NCBI RefSeq assembly: GCF_002796985.1
Contig: NZ_PEKX01000007.1
Span: 982,284-1,046,283 of the forward strand
Direction: 5' to 3'
From: Pseudomonas sp.
Lineage (GTDB): Bacteria; Pseudomonadota; Gammaproteobacteria; Pseudomonadales; Pseudomonadaceae
Length of the DNA stretch: 64,000 nt
How positions within the stretch are numbered: the stretch's first letter is position 1; the number at the start of each line of letters is the position of its first letter. The notes beneath the pieces were generated by a model. That model did not search any database. It was not told where the DNA came from and saw only the letters and a list, made by a program, of their open reading frames with translations. The translations under genes and the position numbers were made by a program. Positions 6,475 to 15,114 of the stretch are shown in pieces.

Positions 6475-8658
6475 ATGTCGGATTTGCACGATCTCTTCCT
6501 CACCTGCCCGAAAGGGCTCGATGGCCTGTTGCTGGAAGAAGCCCAGACACTCGGGCTGACCGAGGCGCGCGCCCAGGTTTCGGCCATTCGTGGCAAGGGC
6601 GACCTGGAGACGGCCTACCGCCTGTGCCTCTGGTCACGCCTGGCCAACCGCGTATTGCTGGTGCTGTCGCGTTTTTCGGTGAGCAACGCCGAAGACCTCT
6701 ACCTGGGCGTGAATGCCGTGCAGTGGAGCGATCATCTGGACGCTGCCGGCAGCCTGGCAGTGGAGTTCAGCGGCAAGGGCTCGGGCATCGATAACACCCA
6801 CTTTGGCGCGCTGAAGGTCAAGGACGCCATCGTCGACAACCTGCGCGCCGAGTTCGGCCAGCGTCCGACGGTGGACAAGGTCAATCCGGATATCCGTGTG
6901 CACCTGCACCTGGATCGTGGCCAGGCCGTGCTGTCGCTGGACCTTTCCGGCCACAGTTTGCACCAGCGCGGCTATCGCCTGCAGCAGGGCGCCGCACCGC
7001 TGAAGGAAAACCTCGCCGCTGCCGTGCTGATTCGCGCGGGTTGGCCGAAGATCGCCGCTGAAGGCGGCGCGCTGTCGGACCCCATGTGTGGCGTGGGCAC
7101 CTTCCTCATCGAGGCTGGGCTGATCGCCGCCGACGTGGCGCCTAACCTCAAGCGCGAGCGCTGGGGCTTCAGCAACTGGCTGGGCCACGTGCCGGCCATC
7201 TGGAAGAAGCTGATCGATGACGCCCAGCAACGCGCAGAGGCCGGTCTGGCGAAGACGCCGCTGTGGATTCGCGGCTATGAAGCCGACCCGCGCCTGATCC
7301 AGCCGGCTCGCAACAACATCGAGCGTTCCGGCCTGGGCGAGTGGGTGAAGATCTATCAGGGCGAGCTGGCCACCTTCGAGCCGCGCCCGGACAAGGGTCA
7401 GAAAGGCCTGATCATCTGCAACCCGCCTTACGGCGAGCGCCTGGGCGACGAAGCCAGCCTGCTGTACCTCTACCAGCACCTGGGCGAGCGCCTGCGCCAG
7501 AGTTGCCTGGGCTGGAGCGCCGGGGTGTTCACCGGCGCCCCTGAACTGGGCAAGCGCATGGGTATCCGCAGCCACAAGCAGTACGCCTTCTTCAACGGCG
7601 CACTGCCTTGCAAGCTGATCATGCTAGACGTGGAGCCGCGCCAGTTCGTGACCGGTGATCGCGGGGAGCGTAGCGAGTCGACGCCGGCGCAGAGCTCTGC
7701 GGTGATCGAACAGGCCCGCCTGAGCGAAGGCGGGCAGATGTTCGCCAACCGTCTGCAGAAGAATCTCAAGACGCTGGGCAAGTGGGCGCGCAAGGAAAAG
7801 ATCGAGTGCTACCGGGTGTATGACGCCGACATGCCCGAGTACGCCCTGGCTGTTGACCTCTACCGCGACTGGGCGCATGTGCAGGAATACGCTGCGCCCA
7901 AGTCCATCGATCCGGAGAAGGCCCAGACCCGCCTGCTCGATGCCCTGGCAGCCCTGCCGCAGGCGCTGGGTATTCCCACCGAACGCATCGTCATCAAGCG
8001 CCGCGAGCGCCAGGCCGGCAAAAAGCAGTACGAGCGGCAGAATGCCGAAGGTCGCTTCATGGAAGTGGAAGAGGGCGGCGTGAAGCTGCTGGTCAACCTG
8101 ACCGACTACCTCGACACCGGCCTGTTCCTCGATCACCGCCCGATGCGCTTGCGCATCCAGCGTGAGGCGGCGGGAAAACGCTTCCTCAACCTGTTCTGCT
8201 ACACCGCCACGGTCACCGTGCATGCGGCCAAGGGCGATGCGCGCAGCACCACCAGCGTCGACCTGTCCAAGACTTACCTGGACTGGGCGCGGCGCAACCT
8301 GTCGCTCAACGGCTTCTCCGACAAGCAGCGGCTGGTGCAGAGCGATGTCATGGAATGGCTGCGCGAAGACCGCGGCGAATACGACCTGGTGTTCATCGAC
8401 CCGCCGACCTTCTCCAACTCCAAGCGCATGGAAGGCGTGTTCGACGTACAGCGCGACCATGTCGAGCTGATCGACCTGGCCATGGCGCGGCTCGCCAAGG
8501 GTGGTGTGTTGTACTTCTCCAACAACTTCCGCAAGTTCGAGCTGGATGAAGGGTTGGCGGCGCGCTATCAGGTCGAGGAAATCAGCGCCCAGACGCTGGA
8601 CCAGGATTTCGCCCGCAACAGCAAGATTCACCGTGCCTGGCGGATCACCGTACGTTGA
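6475..8658 (+). CDS. rlmL: Bifunctional 23S rRNA methyltransferase RlmKL
   Basis: A 727-residue fusion of two methyltransferases acting on 23S rRNA helix 74: RlmL makes m2G2445 and RlmK makes m7G2069 (E. coli numbering). The N-terminal part has a THUMP RNA-binding domain (about residues 50-160), then an SAM-binding domain with DPMCGVGTFLIEAG and the catalytic motif IICNPPYGER. The C-terminal RlmK part has FLNLFCYTATVTVHAAKGDA and VFIDPPTFSNSKRM. Length equals full RlmKL proteins, so nothing is missing. The start at 6475 has AGGA ten bases upstream. It is monocistronic in appearance. Confidence 0.97.
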   Translation: MSDLHDLFLTCPKGLDGLLLEEAQTLGLTEARAQVSAIRGKGDLETAYRLCLWSRLANRVLLVLSRFSVSNAEDLYLGVNAVQWSDHLDAAGSLAVEFSGKGSGIDNTHFGALKVKDAIVDNLRAEFGQRPTVDKVNPDIRVHLHLDRGQAVLSLDLSGHSLHQRGYRLQQGAAPLKENLAAAVLIRAGWPKIAAEGGALSDPMCGVGTFLIEAGLIAADVAPNLKRERWGFSNWLGHVPAIWKKLIDDAQQRAEAGLAKTPLWIRGYEADPRLIQPARNNIERSGLGEWVKIYQGELATFEPRPDKGQKGLIICNPPYGERLGDEASLLYLYQHLGERLRQSCLGWSAGVFTGAPELGKRMGIRSHKQYAFFNGALPCKLIMLDVEPRQFVTGDRGERSESTPAQSSAVIEQARLSEGGQMFANRLQKNLKTLGKWARKEKIECYRVYDADMPEYALAVDLYRDWAHVQEYAAPKSIDPEKAQTRLLDALAALPQALGIPTERIVIKRRERQAGKKQYERQNAEGRFMEVEEGGVKLLVNLTDYLDTGLFLDHRPMRLRIQREAAGKRFLNLFCYTATVTVHAAKGDARSTTSVDLSKTYLDWARRNLSLNGFSDKQRLVQSDVMEWLREDRGEYDLVFIDPPTFSNSKRMEGVFDVQRDHVELIDLAMARLAKGGVLYFSNNFRKFELDEGLAARYQVEEISAQTLDQDFARNSKIHRAWRITVR

Positions 8659-8759
8659 CTCCCGAGCGGCGTGCGGCGGGGGCCGTGCGTCGCGCCGAGG
8701 CTGGGCAAATGGCCATCGGCTGCTATAAAAACTGAGTACCCCTGGGAGCGGGAATCAAA

Positions 8760-11171
8760 ATGACTCAGTTGCCGGCCTACGAGCAGTTGCCCGCCGCTCA
8801 GGGAGTCGTCAGCCAGAAAAAGGCCTTGCGCGCAGCCGGTGTCGTGCTGGTGGCGGGTTTGCTGCTGACGGCCCTGCTGGGCTGGAACGTTTGGCGCAAC
8901 GCCCGTGTGGCCCTGGAGCAACAGTTCGCTCTTACCGCCAATGAACGGATTGACCGGGTTCGCGAGCGGCTGTCGATGCAACTGAGCGAACTGGAGTCGA
9001 TCCAGCGCTTTTTCGAGAACTCCGAAAACGTCTCGCGCGAAGAGTTCGAACACTTCGTCAGCCCCTTGCTGGGCGACACCCTGGGCTATGCCTGGCTGCC
9101 CCGCGTGGAGCAGCGCAACCGCGAAGCCTTCGAGGCCAGCGCCCACGCTGCCGGCATGCTCGACTACATGCTGTTCGAACTCGATCTACAAGGGCAGCCG
9201 ATCCCGGCACAGGTCCGTGAGCGGTACTTTCCCGTCCTATATGGAGCTTCCGAGTACCTCGAGGAGATGCCCCTGGGCATGGATCTCAACTCCACCTTGC
9301 CGGGGCGGGAGCTGACCCAGCGTGTCGTGAAGATGCGCTCGCTGACGGCCTCGATGCCGGTGGTCCTGCCGGGAGCGCCGCCAGCGGACTCCACCGGCTT
9401 GCTGCTGGCGGCACCGCTCTATCGCACCAGCGCGACGCCCAGCCCGACGGCGGAAACCCGCGTCGGCATTCAGGGCATCCTGTTGGCAGCGATCAGTTAT
9501 CGCCTGCTCATTGAGCAGGGTACGGAGAGTCGTGGCGAACAGTTGGCGTTGACCCTGCGCGATGCTGGCGATCCCCGTCCTGACGTGCCGTTGTATCGCA
9601 GCCCGGTGACGGCGGATCGGACGGCTGGGCTGGTGTCGGAGCGTCACCTGCCTTTCGCCGGGCGTGACTATCTGGTGCGTGTCGAGCCTTCCAGCGACTT
9701 CCTGCGGCGTAATCAGGGGCATCCACAGTTGTGGGTGGTCTTTGCCGGCGGGTTGACCTCTTTGCTGTTGGCCGGCTACGTCCTGGCGCTGCTCGGCCAG
9801 CGCCAGCGGGCCCTGCAATTGGTGGGCGAGCGTACCGCCGAACTACGGGCCAACCAGCTGGAGTTGCAGGAGAACCAGGCGCGTCTGCACTTCGCCATGG
9901 ACAGTGCCGGCCATGGCGTCTGGGACTGGAGCCTGGATACTGGCAGCGTCTTCTACTCTCACGCCTGGAAAGCCATGCTCGGTTACCGCGACAGCGAGGT
10001 GGGGGCGACAACCGACGAGAGCCTGAGCCGGGTTCATCCGGACGATAAGGACGCGCGCGACGAGGCGCTGCGCCGGCATCTTCGTGGCGAGTCCTCGTTG
10101 TACCAGAGTGAGCATCGACTGCGTTGCAAGAGTGGGCGCTGGCTCTGGGTACTCGATCGCGGGCAGGTGGTGGAGCGCGATAGCGGCGGATCGCCGCGCC
10201 GCATGATCGGCACCCAGACCGATATCAGCTCACGCAAGGCTGCGGAACTGGAGCTGGGTGAGGTGAATAGCCGCCTGCACGGCCTGCTCGATGCCGCAAC
10301 CCAGGTGGCCATCGTGTCCACCGATCTGCGCGGTTTCGTACGCAGCTTCAATGTGGGGGCGGAACGCATGTTCGGCTACAGCGCCCAGGAGGTGATCGGG
10401 CGGCCGGTGCCGGAAAATGTCTTCGTCAAGGATGAAATCCGCCGTCGTGGGCAGGATCTGTCGAGCGTTCTGGGGCGTGAGATCCGTGGTTTCGAGGTGG
10501 TCGGAGCGCTGGTGGGCGAGAGCCACGAGGAGCACGAGTGGACTTGCATCCGCCGTGATGGCCGACAGTTGAAGATCAACCTGATCATCACCGGTGTCCG
10601 CGATTCGGCCGGCAACACCACGGGTTATCTGGGCATCGCCACCGACATCACCCGGCGCAAGGAAGCGGAGCTGGAGTTGCGGCGCCTGTCGGTCACCGAT
10701 GCGCTCACCGGTATCCATAACCGTCGCTACTTCAAGGAGCAGTTGGACCAGGCCATGGCGCGCTGCTCTCGCAGTGGCGAGCCGTTGTCTCTGGTGATGT
10801 TCGACATTGACCACTTCAAGGACATCAATGACCGCTTCGGCCACGAGGCGGGCGACATCGTGCTGGTCACCCTGTGCCAGCGAATCGCTCAGCGCTTGCG
10901 CAAGGTGGATGTGTTCTGCCGGCTCGGAGGCGAGGAGCTGGTGGTGCTTTGCCCCGGCAGCACCACGGATCAGGCCTGGCAGCTGGCCGAGGCATTGTGG
11001 CAGGCCTTGCGTGGTCAGCCGATGGAGGGCATCGGTGTGGTCACGGCGAGCTTCGGGGTGACTTCATGGGGCACTGGCGAGAGCGCGGACGACCTCATGC
11101 GCAAGGTGGATCGCGCGGTCTATCGCGCCAAGCGGCTGGGCCGCGATCGTCTGGAGCGGGTCGAGGCCTGA
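8760..11171 (+). CDS. Membrane diguanylate cyclase, CHASE-PAS-PAS-GGDEF
   Basis: An 803-residue sensor enzyme predicted to make c-di-GMP. Order: transmembrane segment about 25-47 (VVLVAGLLLTALLGWNVW), periplasmic CHASE domain about 80-310, second transmembrane segment about 322-347, two PAS domains (HFAMDSAGHGVWDWSLDTGS; then LDAATQVAIVSTDLRGFVRS) each with a PAC tail (IGTQTDISSRKAAELEL; LGIATDITRRKEAELEL), and GGDEF domain from SVTDALTGIHNRRYF. The active-site motif is GGEEL at 723-727, and an inhibitory I-site RKVD sits five residues before it, so it should be active and product-inhibited. No EAL domain. A GGGAG site precedes the start. CHASE ligands are usually small organic molecules; this one is unknown. 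Confidence 0.93.
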   Translation: MTQLPAYEQLPAAQGVVSQKKALRAAGVVLVAGLLLTALLGWNVWRNARVALEQQFALTANERIDRVRERLSMQLSELESIQRFFENSENVSREEFEHFVSPLLGDTLGYAWLPRVEQRNREAFEASAHAAGMLDYMLFELDLQGQPIPAQVRERYFPVLYGASEYLEEMPLGMDLNSTLPGRELTQRVVKMRSLTASMPVVLPGAPPADSTGLLLAAPLYRTSATPSPTAETRVGIQGILLAAISYRLLIEQGTESRGEQLALTLRDAGDPRPDVPLYRSPVTADRTAGLVSERHLPFAGRDYLVRVEPSSDFLRRNQGHPQLWVVFAGGLTSLLLAGYVLALLGQRQRALQLVGERTAELRANQLELQENQARLHFAMDSAGHGVWDWSLDTGSVFYSHAWKAMLGYRDSEVGATTDESLSRVHPDDKDARDEALRRHLRGESSLYQSEHRLRCKSGRWLWVLDRGQVVERDSGGSPRRMIGTQTDISSRKAAELELGEVNSRLHGLLDAATQVAIVSTDLRGFVRSFNVGAERMFGYSAQEVIGRPVPENVFVKDEIRRRGQDLSSVLGREIRGFEVVGALVGESHEEHEWTCIRRDGRQLKINLIITGVRDSAGNTTGYLGIATDITRRKEAELELRRLSVTDALTGIHNRRYFKEQLDQAMARCSRSGEPLSLVMFDIDHFKDINDRFGHEAGDIVLVTLCQRIAQRLRKVDVFCRLGGEELVVLCPGSTTDQAWQLAEALWQALRGQPMEGIGVVTASFGVTSWGTGESADDLMRKVDRAVYRAKRLGRDRLERVEA

Positions 11172-11177
11172 TGCGAA

Positions 11178-11201
11178 AACCCCGGCCTGTTGGCCGGGGT
11201 T
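11178..11201. terminator. Shared hairpin terminator of diguanylate cyclase and dacB
   Basis: AACCCCGGCC (11178-11187) pairs with GGCCGGGGTT (11192-11201) around TGTT between convergent genes. The T-run is on the minus-strand side, so it mainly serves dacB. Confidence 0.7.
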
Positions 11202-11210
11202 CGCGTGCTC

Positions 11211-12647
11211 TCAGCGCTTGGTGCTGCTGTAGAGGTCCAGCAGTACCTGGTCGAGGATCGACGAAGCGCCCCACGGTCGGTTGCTGTTGAGAATTGCCAC
11301 GACCACCCAGGAACGCCCGTTGGCGTCCCGGCTGAAGCCGGCGAGGGCGCGCACGGTATTCAGGGTGCCGGTCTTCACGTGGGCTTCGCCGGCCATGGGT
11401 GTGCCGCGCAGGCGTTTGCGCATGGTGCCGTCCTTCGCCACGATCGGCAGCGAGGAGATGTATTCCGCGGCATAGGGACTGTGCCACGCGGCCTGCAGCA
11501 TGGCTGCCATCTCGCGGGCACTGACGCGCTCGTCGCGGGACAGGCCCGAACCGTTCTCCATCACCAGGTGGCTCGCGGTGATGCCCTTGCGCGCCAGCCA
11601 CTGGCGAATCACTCGCTGTGCGGCCTGGGCGTCGTCAGCGTCGGCGCCGTTGCGATACTGGCGACCCACGGAGAGGAACAACTGGCGGGCCATGGTGTTG
11701 TTACTGAACTTGTTGATGTCGCGGATGATTTCCACGACGTCCGGAGACATTGCACGGGCCAGCAGAGTGGCGTTCTTCGGCACGGCGCCTTCGCGGTCCT
11801 TGCCGAGGATGCTGCCGCCCAGCTCCTGCCAGATGCCGCGTACGGCGCCAGCGGTGTAGCTCGGGTGATCGAGCAGCGACATGTAGGTCTGGGCGCTGCA
11901 GCCCTGCGGGATCTGCCCGGTGGCGACCAGCGAGGTGCCGTCGAACTGGGTCATTGGGCTGAAGCGCAACTTCGGCCAAGCGGGGCAGGCCGCCGCCTTG
12001 CTCACCTGTATCTGGTTGTCGATACGCACGTTGGCCAACGGAGGATCCATCAGGACGGTGGCTTTGTTGCCTTCGGTGCGAATCACCAGGCGCACGCTCT
12101 TCAGGTTGACCATCAGCGAGTCTGGGCCGACCAGGAACGGCTTGTTATCGTCGCCGCCGTCGTCGTTGAACACCGGCAGCTGCGGAATATTGAAATAGCT
12201 GCGGTCCAGCACCAGGTCTCCGGTGACCTTGCGCACGCCGTTGGCGCGCAGGTCGCGCATCATCAGCCAGAGCTTCTCCAGGTTCAGCTTGGGGTCGCCA
12301 CCGCCCTTGAGGAAGAGGTTGCCGTTGAGCGTGCCATCCTTGAGCTGGCCGTCGGTGTAGAACTCGGTCTGCCACTGATAGGTCGGGCCGAGCATTTCCA
12401 GGGCGGCATAAGTCGTGAACAGCTTCATGGTCGACGCCGGGTTCACCGAAACGTCGGCATTGAAATAGGTGGCGTTGCCGGGACCTTCCAGGGGAATCAT
12501 CACCAGCGACAGGGCGTCATCGGTGAGTTTGCTGGCCTTCAGCGCTTTCTGTACGCGCTCGGGCAGGGTGGAGTTGATCTGGGCAATGGCCGGCAGGGCG
12601 AAGGGCAATAAAGTAGCGAGAGCAAGGACGCGCAGAGATTTGAACAT
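11211..12647 (-). CDS. dacB: D-alanyl-D-alanine carboxypeptidase/endopeptidase (PBP4)
   Basis: Periplasmic penicillin-binding protein of class C type 4, which trims stem peptides and cuts cross-links in peptidoglycan. From the start at 12647 it is 478 residues: signal peptide MFKSLRVLALATLLPFALPAIAQ, then the SXXK motif in NPASTMKLFTTY (Ser72, Lys75), the SXN motif in INKFSNNTMARQLF and the KTG motif in HVKTGTLNTVRALAG. The middle insertion typical of PBP4 is present (FLKGGGDPKLNLEKLW onward). An upstream in-frame ATG at 12677 was rejected because it would put ten charged residues before the signal peptide. Loss of PBP4 in P. aeruginosa induces AmpC, so the gene matters for beta-lactam response. 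Confidence 0.96.
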   Translation of the reverse strand: MFKSLRVLALATLLPFALPAIAQINSTLPERVQKALKASKLTDDALSLVMIPLEGPGNATYFNADVSVNPASTMKLFTTYAALEMLGPTYQWQTEFYTDGQLKDGTLNGNLFLKGGGDPKLNLEKLWLMMRDLRANGVRKVTGDLVLDRSYFNIPQLPVFNDDGGDDNKPFLVGPDSLMVNLKSVRLVIRTEGNKATVLMDPPLANVRIDNQIQVSKAAACPAWPKLRFSPMTQFDGTSLVATGQIPQGCSAQTYMSLLDHPSYTAGAVRGIWQELGGSILGKDREGAVPKNATLLARAMSPDVVEIIRDINKFSNNTMARQLFLSVGRQYRNGADADDAQAAQRVIRQWLARKGITASHLVMENGSGLSRDERVSAREMAAMLQAAWHSPYAAEYISSLPIVAKDGTMRKRLRGTPMAGEAHVKTGTLNTVRALAGFSRDANGRSWVVVAILNSNRPWGASSILDQVLLDLYSSTKR

Positions 12648-12879
12648 AGAAAGGGTGACATCCCAGTGGTCGGGCATTGACTTGAAAAAATGAAAAGATG
12701 AAGCGCAACACTACAGATGAAATACTCCCTGTTGGACCGGGAGCTGCGGCACATTATGCCGCAAGCCGTTCCAGGATGCGCTGGCCTTCGAATGCCGGTC
12801 GTCTCGGGGGTGCAAGTCCAGGGTTTGCATTAGACACACCATTCAATGAGAGGCGAATGCCCTCATGAGGAGAGTTTGG

Positions 12880-13227
12880 ATGGCTACCCAGCGTTCCCGC
12901 CGTTTGCGCAAGAAGTTGTGTGTCGATGAGTTCCAGGAACTCGGATTCGAATTGAGTTTTCAGTACCTGGAAGGACAGGGCGAAGGAGCTATCGATGCTT
13001 TCATGAAGCGCTTCGCCGCCGATGCCGTAGAGTCAAATAATCTGGTCTATAGCGGTTGCGATGAGTACGGCTTCATTTGCCTTGCCCGGCGCGGCTCGGT
13101 AAACGCGCAACAGCGGGAGCTCATTGACGGGTGGTTGAAACAGCAACCGGAACTCGCCGGTTTCAACCTCGGCCCACTGACGGACGCCTGGTATCCGGAG
13201 CAGTCGGTCAATCCGCCTGCTCAATGA
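12880..13227 (+). CDS. yggL: YggL family 50S ribosome-binding protein
   Basis: A 115-residue basic-to-acidic protein of the DUF469/YggL family, which in E. coli associates with the large ribosomal subunit. It has the hallmark N-terminus MATQRSRRLRKKLCVDEFQE, then LGFELSFQYLEGQGEGAIDAF and the C-terminal LGPLTDAWYPE. Start 12880 was chosen because AGGAG precedes it at normal distance; an ATG at 12865 lies upstream of that site. Its last 20 bases overlap the 3' end of the opposite-strand response regulator, so the two are tail-to-tail. Confidence 0.88.
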   Translation: MATQRSRRLRKKLCVDEFQELGFELSFQYLEGQGEGAIDAFMKRFAADAVESNNLVYSGCDEYGFICLARRGSVNAQQRELIDGWLKQQPELAGFNLGPLTDAWYPEQSVNPPAQ

Positions 13228-13624
13228 GCCTTAGGCCCTCTTCCGCTTCCAGGGCCCGCATCAGCGCCCATTGGTCGAGGGGTTTCGACAGGCAGGCCAG
13301 AACGGGTAGCCCGCGTTCACGCAGAGTGTTCTGCAGGGCCTGCAGCTCCTCCGCTTCGCGACAACTCAGGAACACAGCCTGACGAATCTGCCCCGCCTCG
13401 GTGAGCTCCTTGAGCAGGTCGACGCCGTTGGTGTCCGGCAGATTGATATCGCAGAGCAGCAGGTCGAAGGGCTCTGTGCGGCGTGCGCACTCTTCACGCG
13501 CCTCGTTGGCGTCAAGGGCGGGAGCCAATCTGAAGAAACCCAATCTGTTCAGGTGCATTTGCACTGCAATCAACTGGAAAGGATGGTCTTCGACAATCAG
13601 GATGCTGAATTTATTGTCCTGCAT
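13208..13624 (-). CDS. Receiver-only response regulator
   Basis: A 138-residue protein that is a receiver domain with no output domain. It starts FSILIVEDHPFQLIAVQMHL (the acidic pocket Glu-Asp), has the phospho-acceptor in LLLCDINLPDTNGVDLLKEL, the conserved Ser in AVFLSCREAEEL and the Lys in LACLSKPLD. The EDxPFQ start and the layout resemble the receiver of RocR-type regulators, whose EAL domain is absent here. An AAGGA site lies before the ATG. Its location, close to the Roc2-type genes, suggests it competes for or relays phosphate in the same network; that is inference. Confidence 0.85.
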   Translation of the reverse strand: MQDNKFSILIVEDHPFQLIAVQMHLNRLGFFRLAPALDANEAREECARRTEPFDLLLCDINLPDTNGVDLLKELTEAGQIRQAVFLSCREAEELQALQNTLRERGLPVLACLSKPLDQWALMRALEAEEGLRLIEQAD

Positions 13625-13991
13625 GGCTAATGGTTCCTTGAGGTTGAGAGAGGCAATTGATGAACGTCTATGCGGGAAGCTGCTTCAGATGGTCAAAATT
13701 TATTGCTGGCGTTCGGTTTTCAGGCATTCAACGAAATGAAATGGGCTAAAGAAAAGCCAGTTGCAGATCACAAGGTGTGTTTGGGTTTTTATTCTTTAGT
13801 GCGACTGGGTTGATTGTTGTCGTATTTGTTGTGGCTGTGAGGGCTGTTTCCTTTTCTGTTTCCCATGGGCAAGTCTCTGGGTACTTGGCTTTCATGGTGT
13901 TTGGGGATGTATCCGAATTGGCTGGGATCGAATCTCCGAGTTTGTCTATACGAACTGCGAGCCGAGGGGAATAGCGATTCTACTTGTCAGA

Positions 13992-14006
13992 CGCTGTCCG
14001 ACAGCG
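13992..14006. promoter_or_regulatory. Inverted repeat in the gap
   Basis: CGCTGTC-C-GACAGCG is a perfect 7-bp inverted repeat with a one-base centre, in the gap before the Roc2-type regulator. It is compatible with a dimeric regulator site. Confidence 0.3.
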
Positions 14007-14343
14007 AATGTGAAGATAGCCAGCTATTCGCCAGCGCGAGGCTGGTCGCCAGCCATGCGAGAAGGAGACATGGCTTGGGCAGAGAGGGAACTCTCCGGTC
14101 TTAGGTCCGTGATAGAGCGTCTCGTTGCCTGAGGTGGCTCCGTTGAGCAGGGAGCGAAAATTGTTTTCGATGTGCTCGTTCTGAGTTCGCGGAAAAATGT
14201 CCAGAAGCATATTGAGGTCTGATAGACGGGATATGCAGAGATAGTGCCGAGGTTTCTCAGGGTTCGAAGTCAGCTTTTCTCCTGTTTGGTGTCGGAATCT
14301 TCTTGCGGAGCGATGGTGGGGCCTGCTCGGTTGAGAGTTATTT

Positions 14344-14370
14344 GTAGGAATTATTTAGATGTTGCGTAGG
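14344..14370. promoter_or_regulatory. Paired GTAGGA sites before the Roc2-type regulator
   Basis: Two GTAGGAA words start at 14344 and 14366, 22 bp (two helical turns) apart, about 110 bp before the regulator start. The core resembles half-sites of BvgA/EvgA-type regulators (TTCCTAC/GTAGGAA) and recurs before the fimbrial genes of this window. An autoregulatory site is a reasonable inference. Confidence 0.35.
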
Positions 14371-14479
14371 AAAACCCTCTAATGGTGGATAATGAGGGGG
14401 TTTAATCTCGACAGAACAAGCTTGGCATATATCTTACCGACGGATATTTCATTTCGATGAGTCTGTGGGAGGAAGCTTG

Positions 14480-15106
14480 ATGAGCAAAGTTCTTATTGTC
14501 GATGATCACCCGGTCATACGCATGGCAATGCGTGTACTGCTGGAAAAGGAAGGCCATGTCATCGTCGGGGAGACCGACAACGGTGTGGACGCGCTTTCGC
14601 TTGTCAAGGATCTGGTCCCGGACCTCGTCGTTCTGGATATTGGCATCCCCAGGCTCGATGGCCTGGAGGTGGTCAGCCGAATTTCCGCTTTCGAGCTTCC
14701 GCTCAAGGTGCTGGTACTGACCGGGCAGAGTGCCTCGTTGTTTGCCATGCGCTGCATGCAGGCCGGCGCATCGGGCTTCGTCTGCAAGCAGGGTGGTTTG
14801 TCGGAGCTGATCAGCGCGGTCAACGCGGTGGTCGCCGGCTACAACTATTTCCCCAGCACCGCCGTGCGTCAGACCCGCCGCAACAATGGACAGATGGATG
14901 ACCAGGAGCTCATCCAGCGCCTGTCCGACCGAGAGATGGCGGTGCTCCAGTACCTCGCCAACGGCTACTCGAACAAGGAAATTTCCGAGCAGATGTTCAT
15001 CAGCAACAAGACGGTCAGCACCTACAAGACCCGGCTGCTGCTGAAGCTCAATGCTCATTCGCTGGTGGATCTGATTGAGTTCGCCAAGCGGAACGCGCTG
15101 GTCTGA
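14480..15106 (+). CDS. rocA2: Roc2-type response regulator (NarL/LuxR family)
   Basis: A 208-residue response regulator of the BvgA/EvgA/RocA type. The receiver domain starts MSKVLIVDDHPVIRMAMRVL with the phospho-acceptor Asp53 (VVLDIGIPRLDGLE), Thr in VLVLTGQSA and Lys in GFVCKQGG. The LuxR helix-turn-helix is at about 143-205 (LSDREMAVLQYLANGYSNKE, ISNKTVSTYKTRLLLKLN). GGAGG precedes the ATG. It ends 8 bases before the hybrid sensor, so the two are an operon. In P. aeruginosa the syntenic pair RocA2/RocS2 is a paralogue of the Roc1 system that controls cup fimbriae and an efflux pump. The symbol rests on synteny and architecture. Confidence 0.85.
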   Translation: MSKVLIVDDHPVIRMAMRVLLEKEGHVIVGETDNGVDALSLVKDLVPDLVVLDIGIPRLDGLEVVSRISAFELPLKVLVLTGQSASLFAMRCMQAGASGFVCKQGGLSELISAVNAVVAGYNYFPSTAVRQTRRNNGQMDDQELIQRLSDREMAVLQYLANGYSNKEISEQMFISNKTVSTYKTRLLLKLNAHSLVDLIEFAKRNALV

Positions 15107-15114
15107 GGTGAGTG

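Larger units (their letters stand above)
13625..14479. other. 855-bp AT-richer intergenic region
   Basis: Clearly less GC-rich than its neighbours and without a recognisable gene. Short frames at 13777-13974 (+) and 13980-14210 (-) show no family resemblance or good start sites. A 20-codon frame at 14070-14132 has AAGGAG only two bases before its ATG. It must hold the promoters of the receiver gene (leftward) and the Roc2 regulator (rightward), and could hold a small RNA or a decayed gene. Confidence 0.6.

Noticed and set aside
11190..12611. Plus-strand open frame of 473 codons opposite dacB
   Set aside because: Shadow of PBP4, whose SXXK, SXN and KTG motifs are on the minus strand.
13777..13974. 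65-codon frame with a hydrophobic start in the AT-rich gap
   Set aside because: No ribosome binding site, no family likeness, and valine-rich composition from low GC; kept only as part of the gap.
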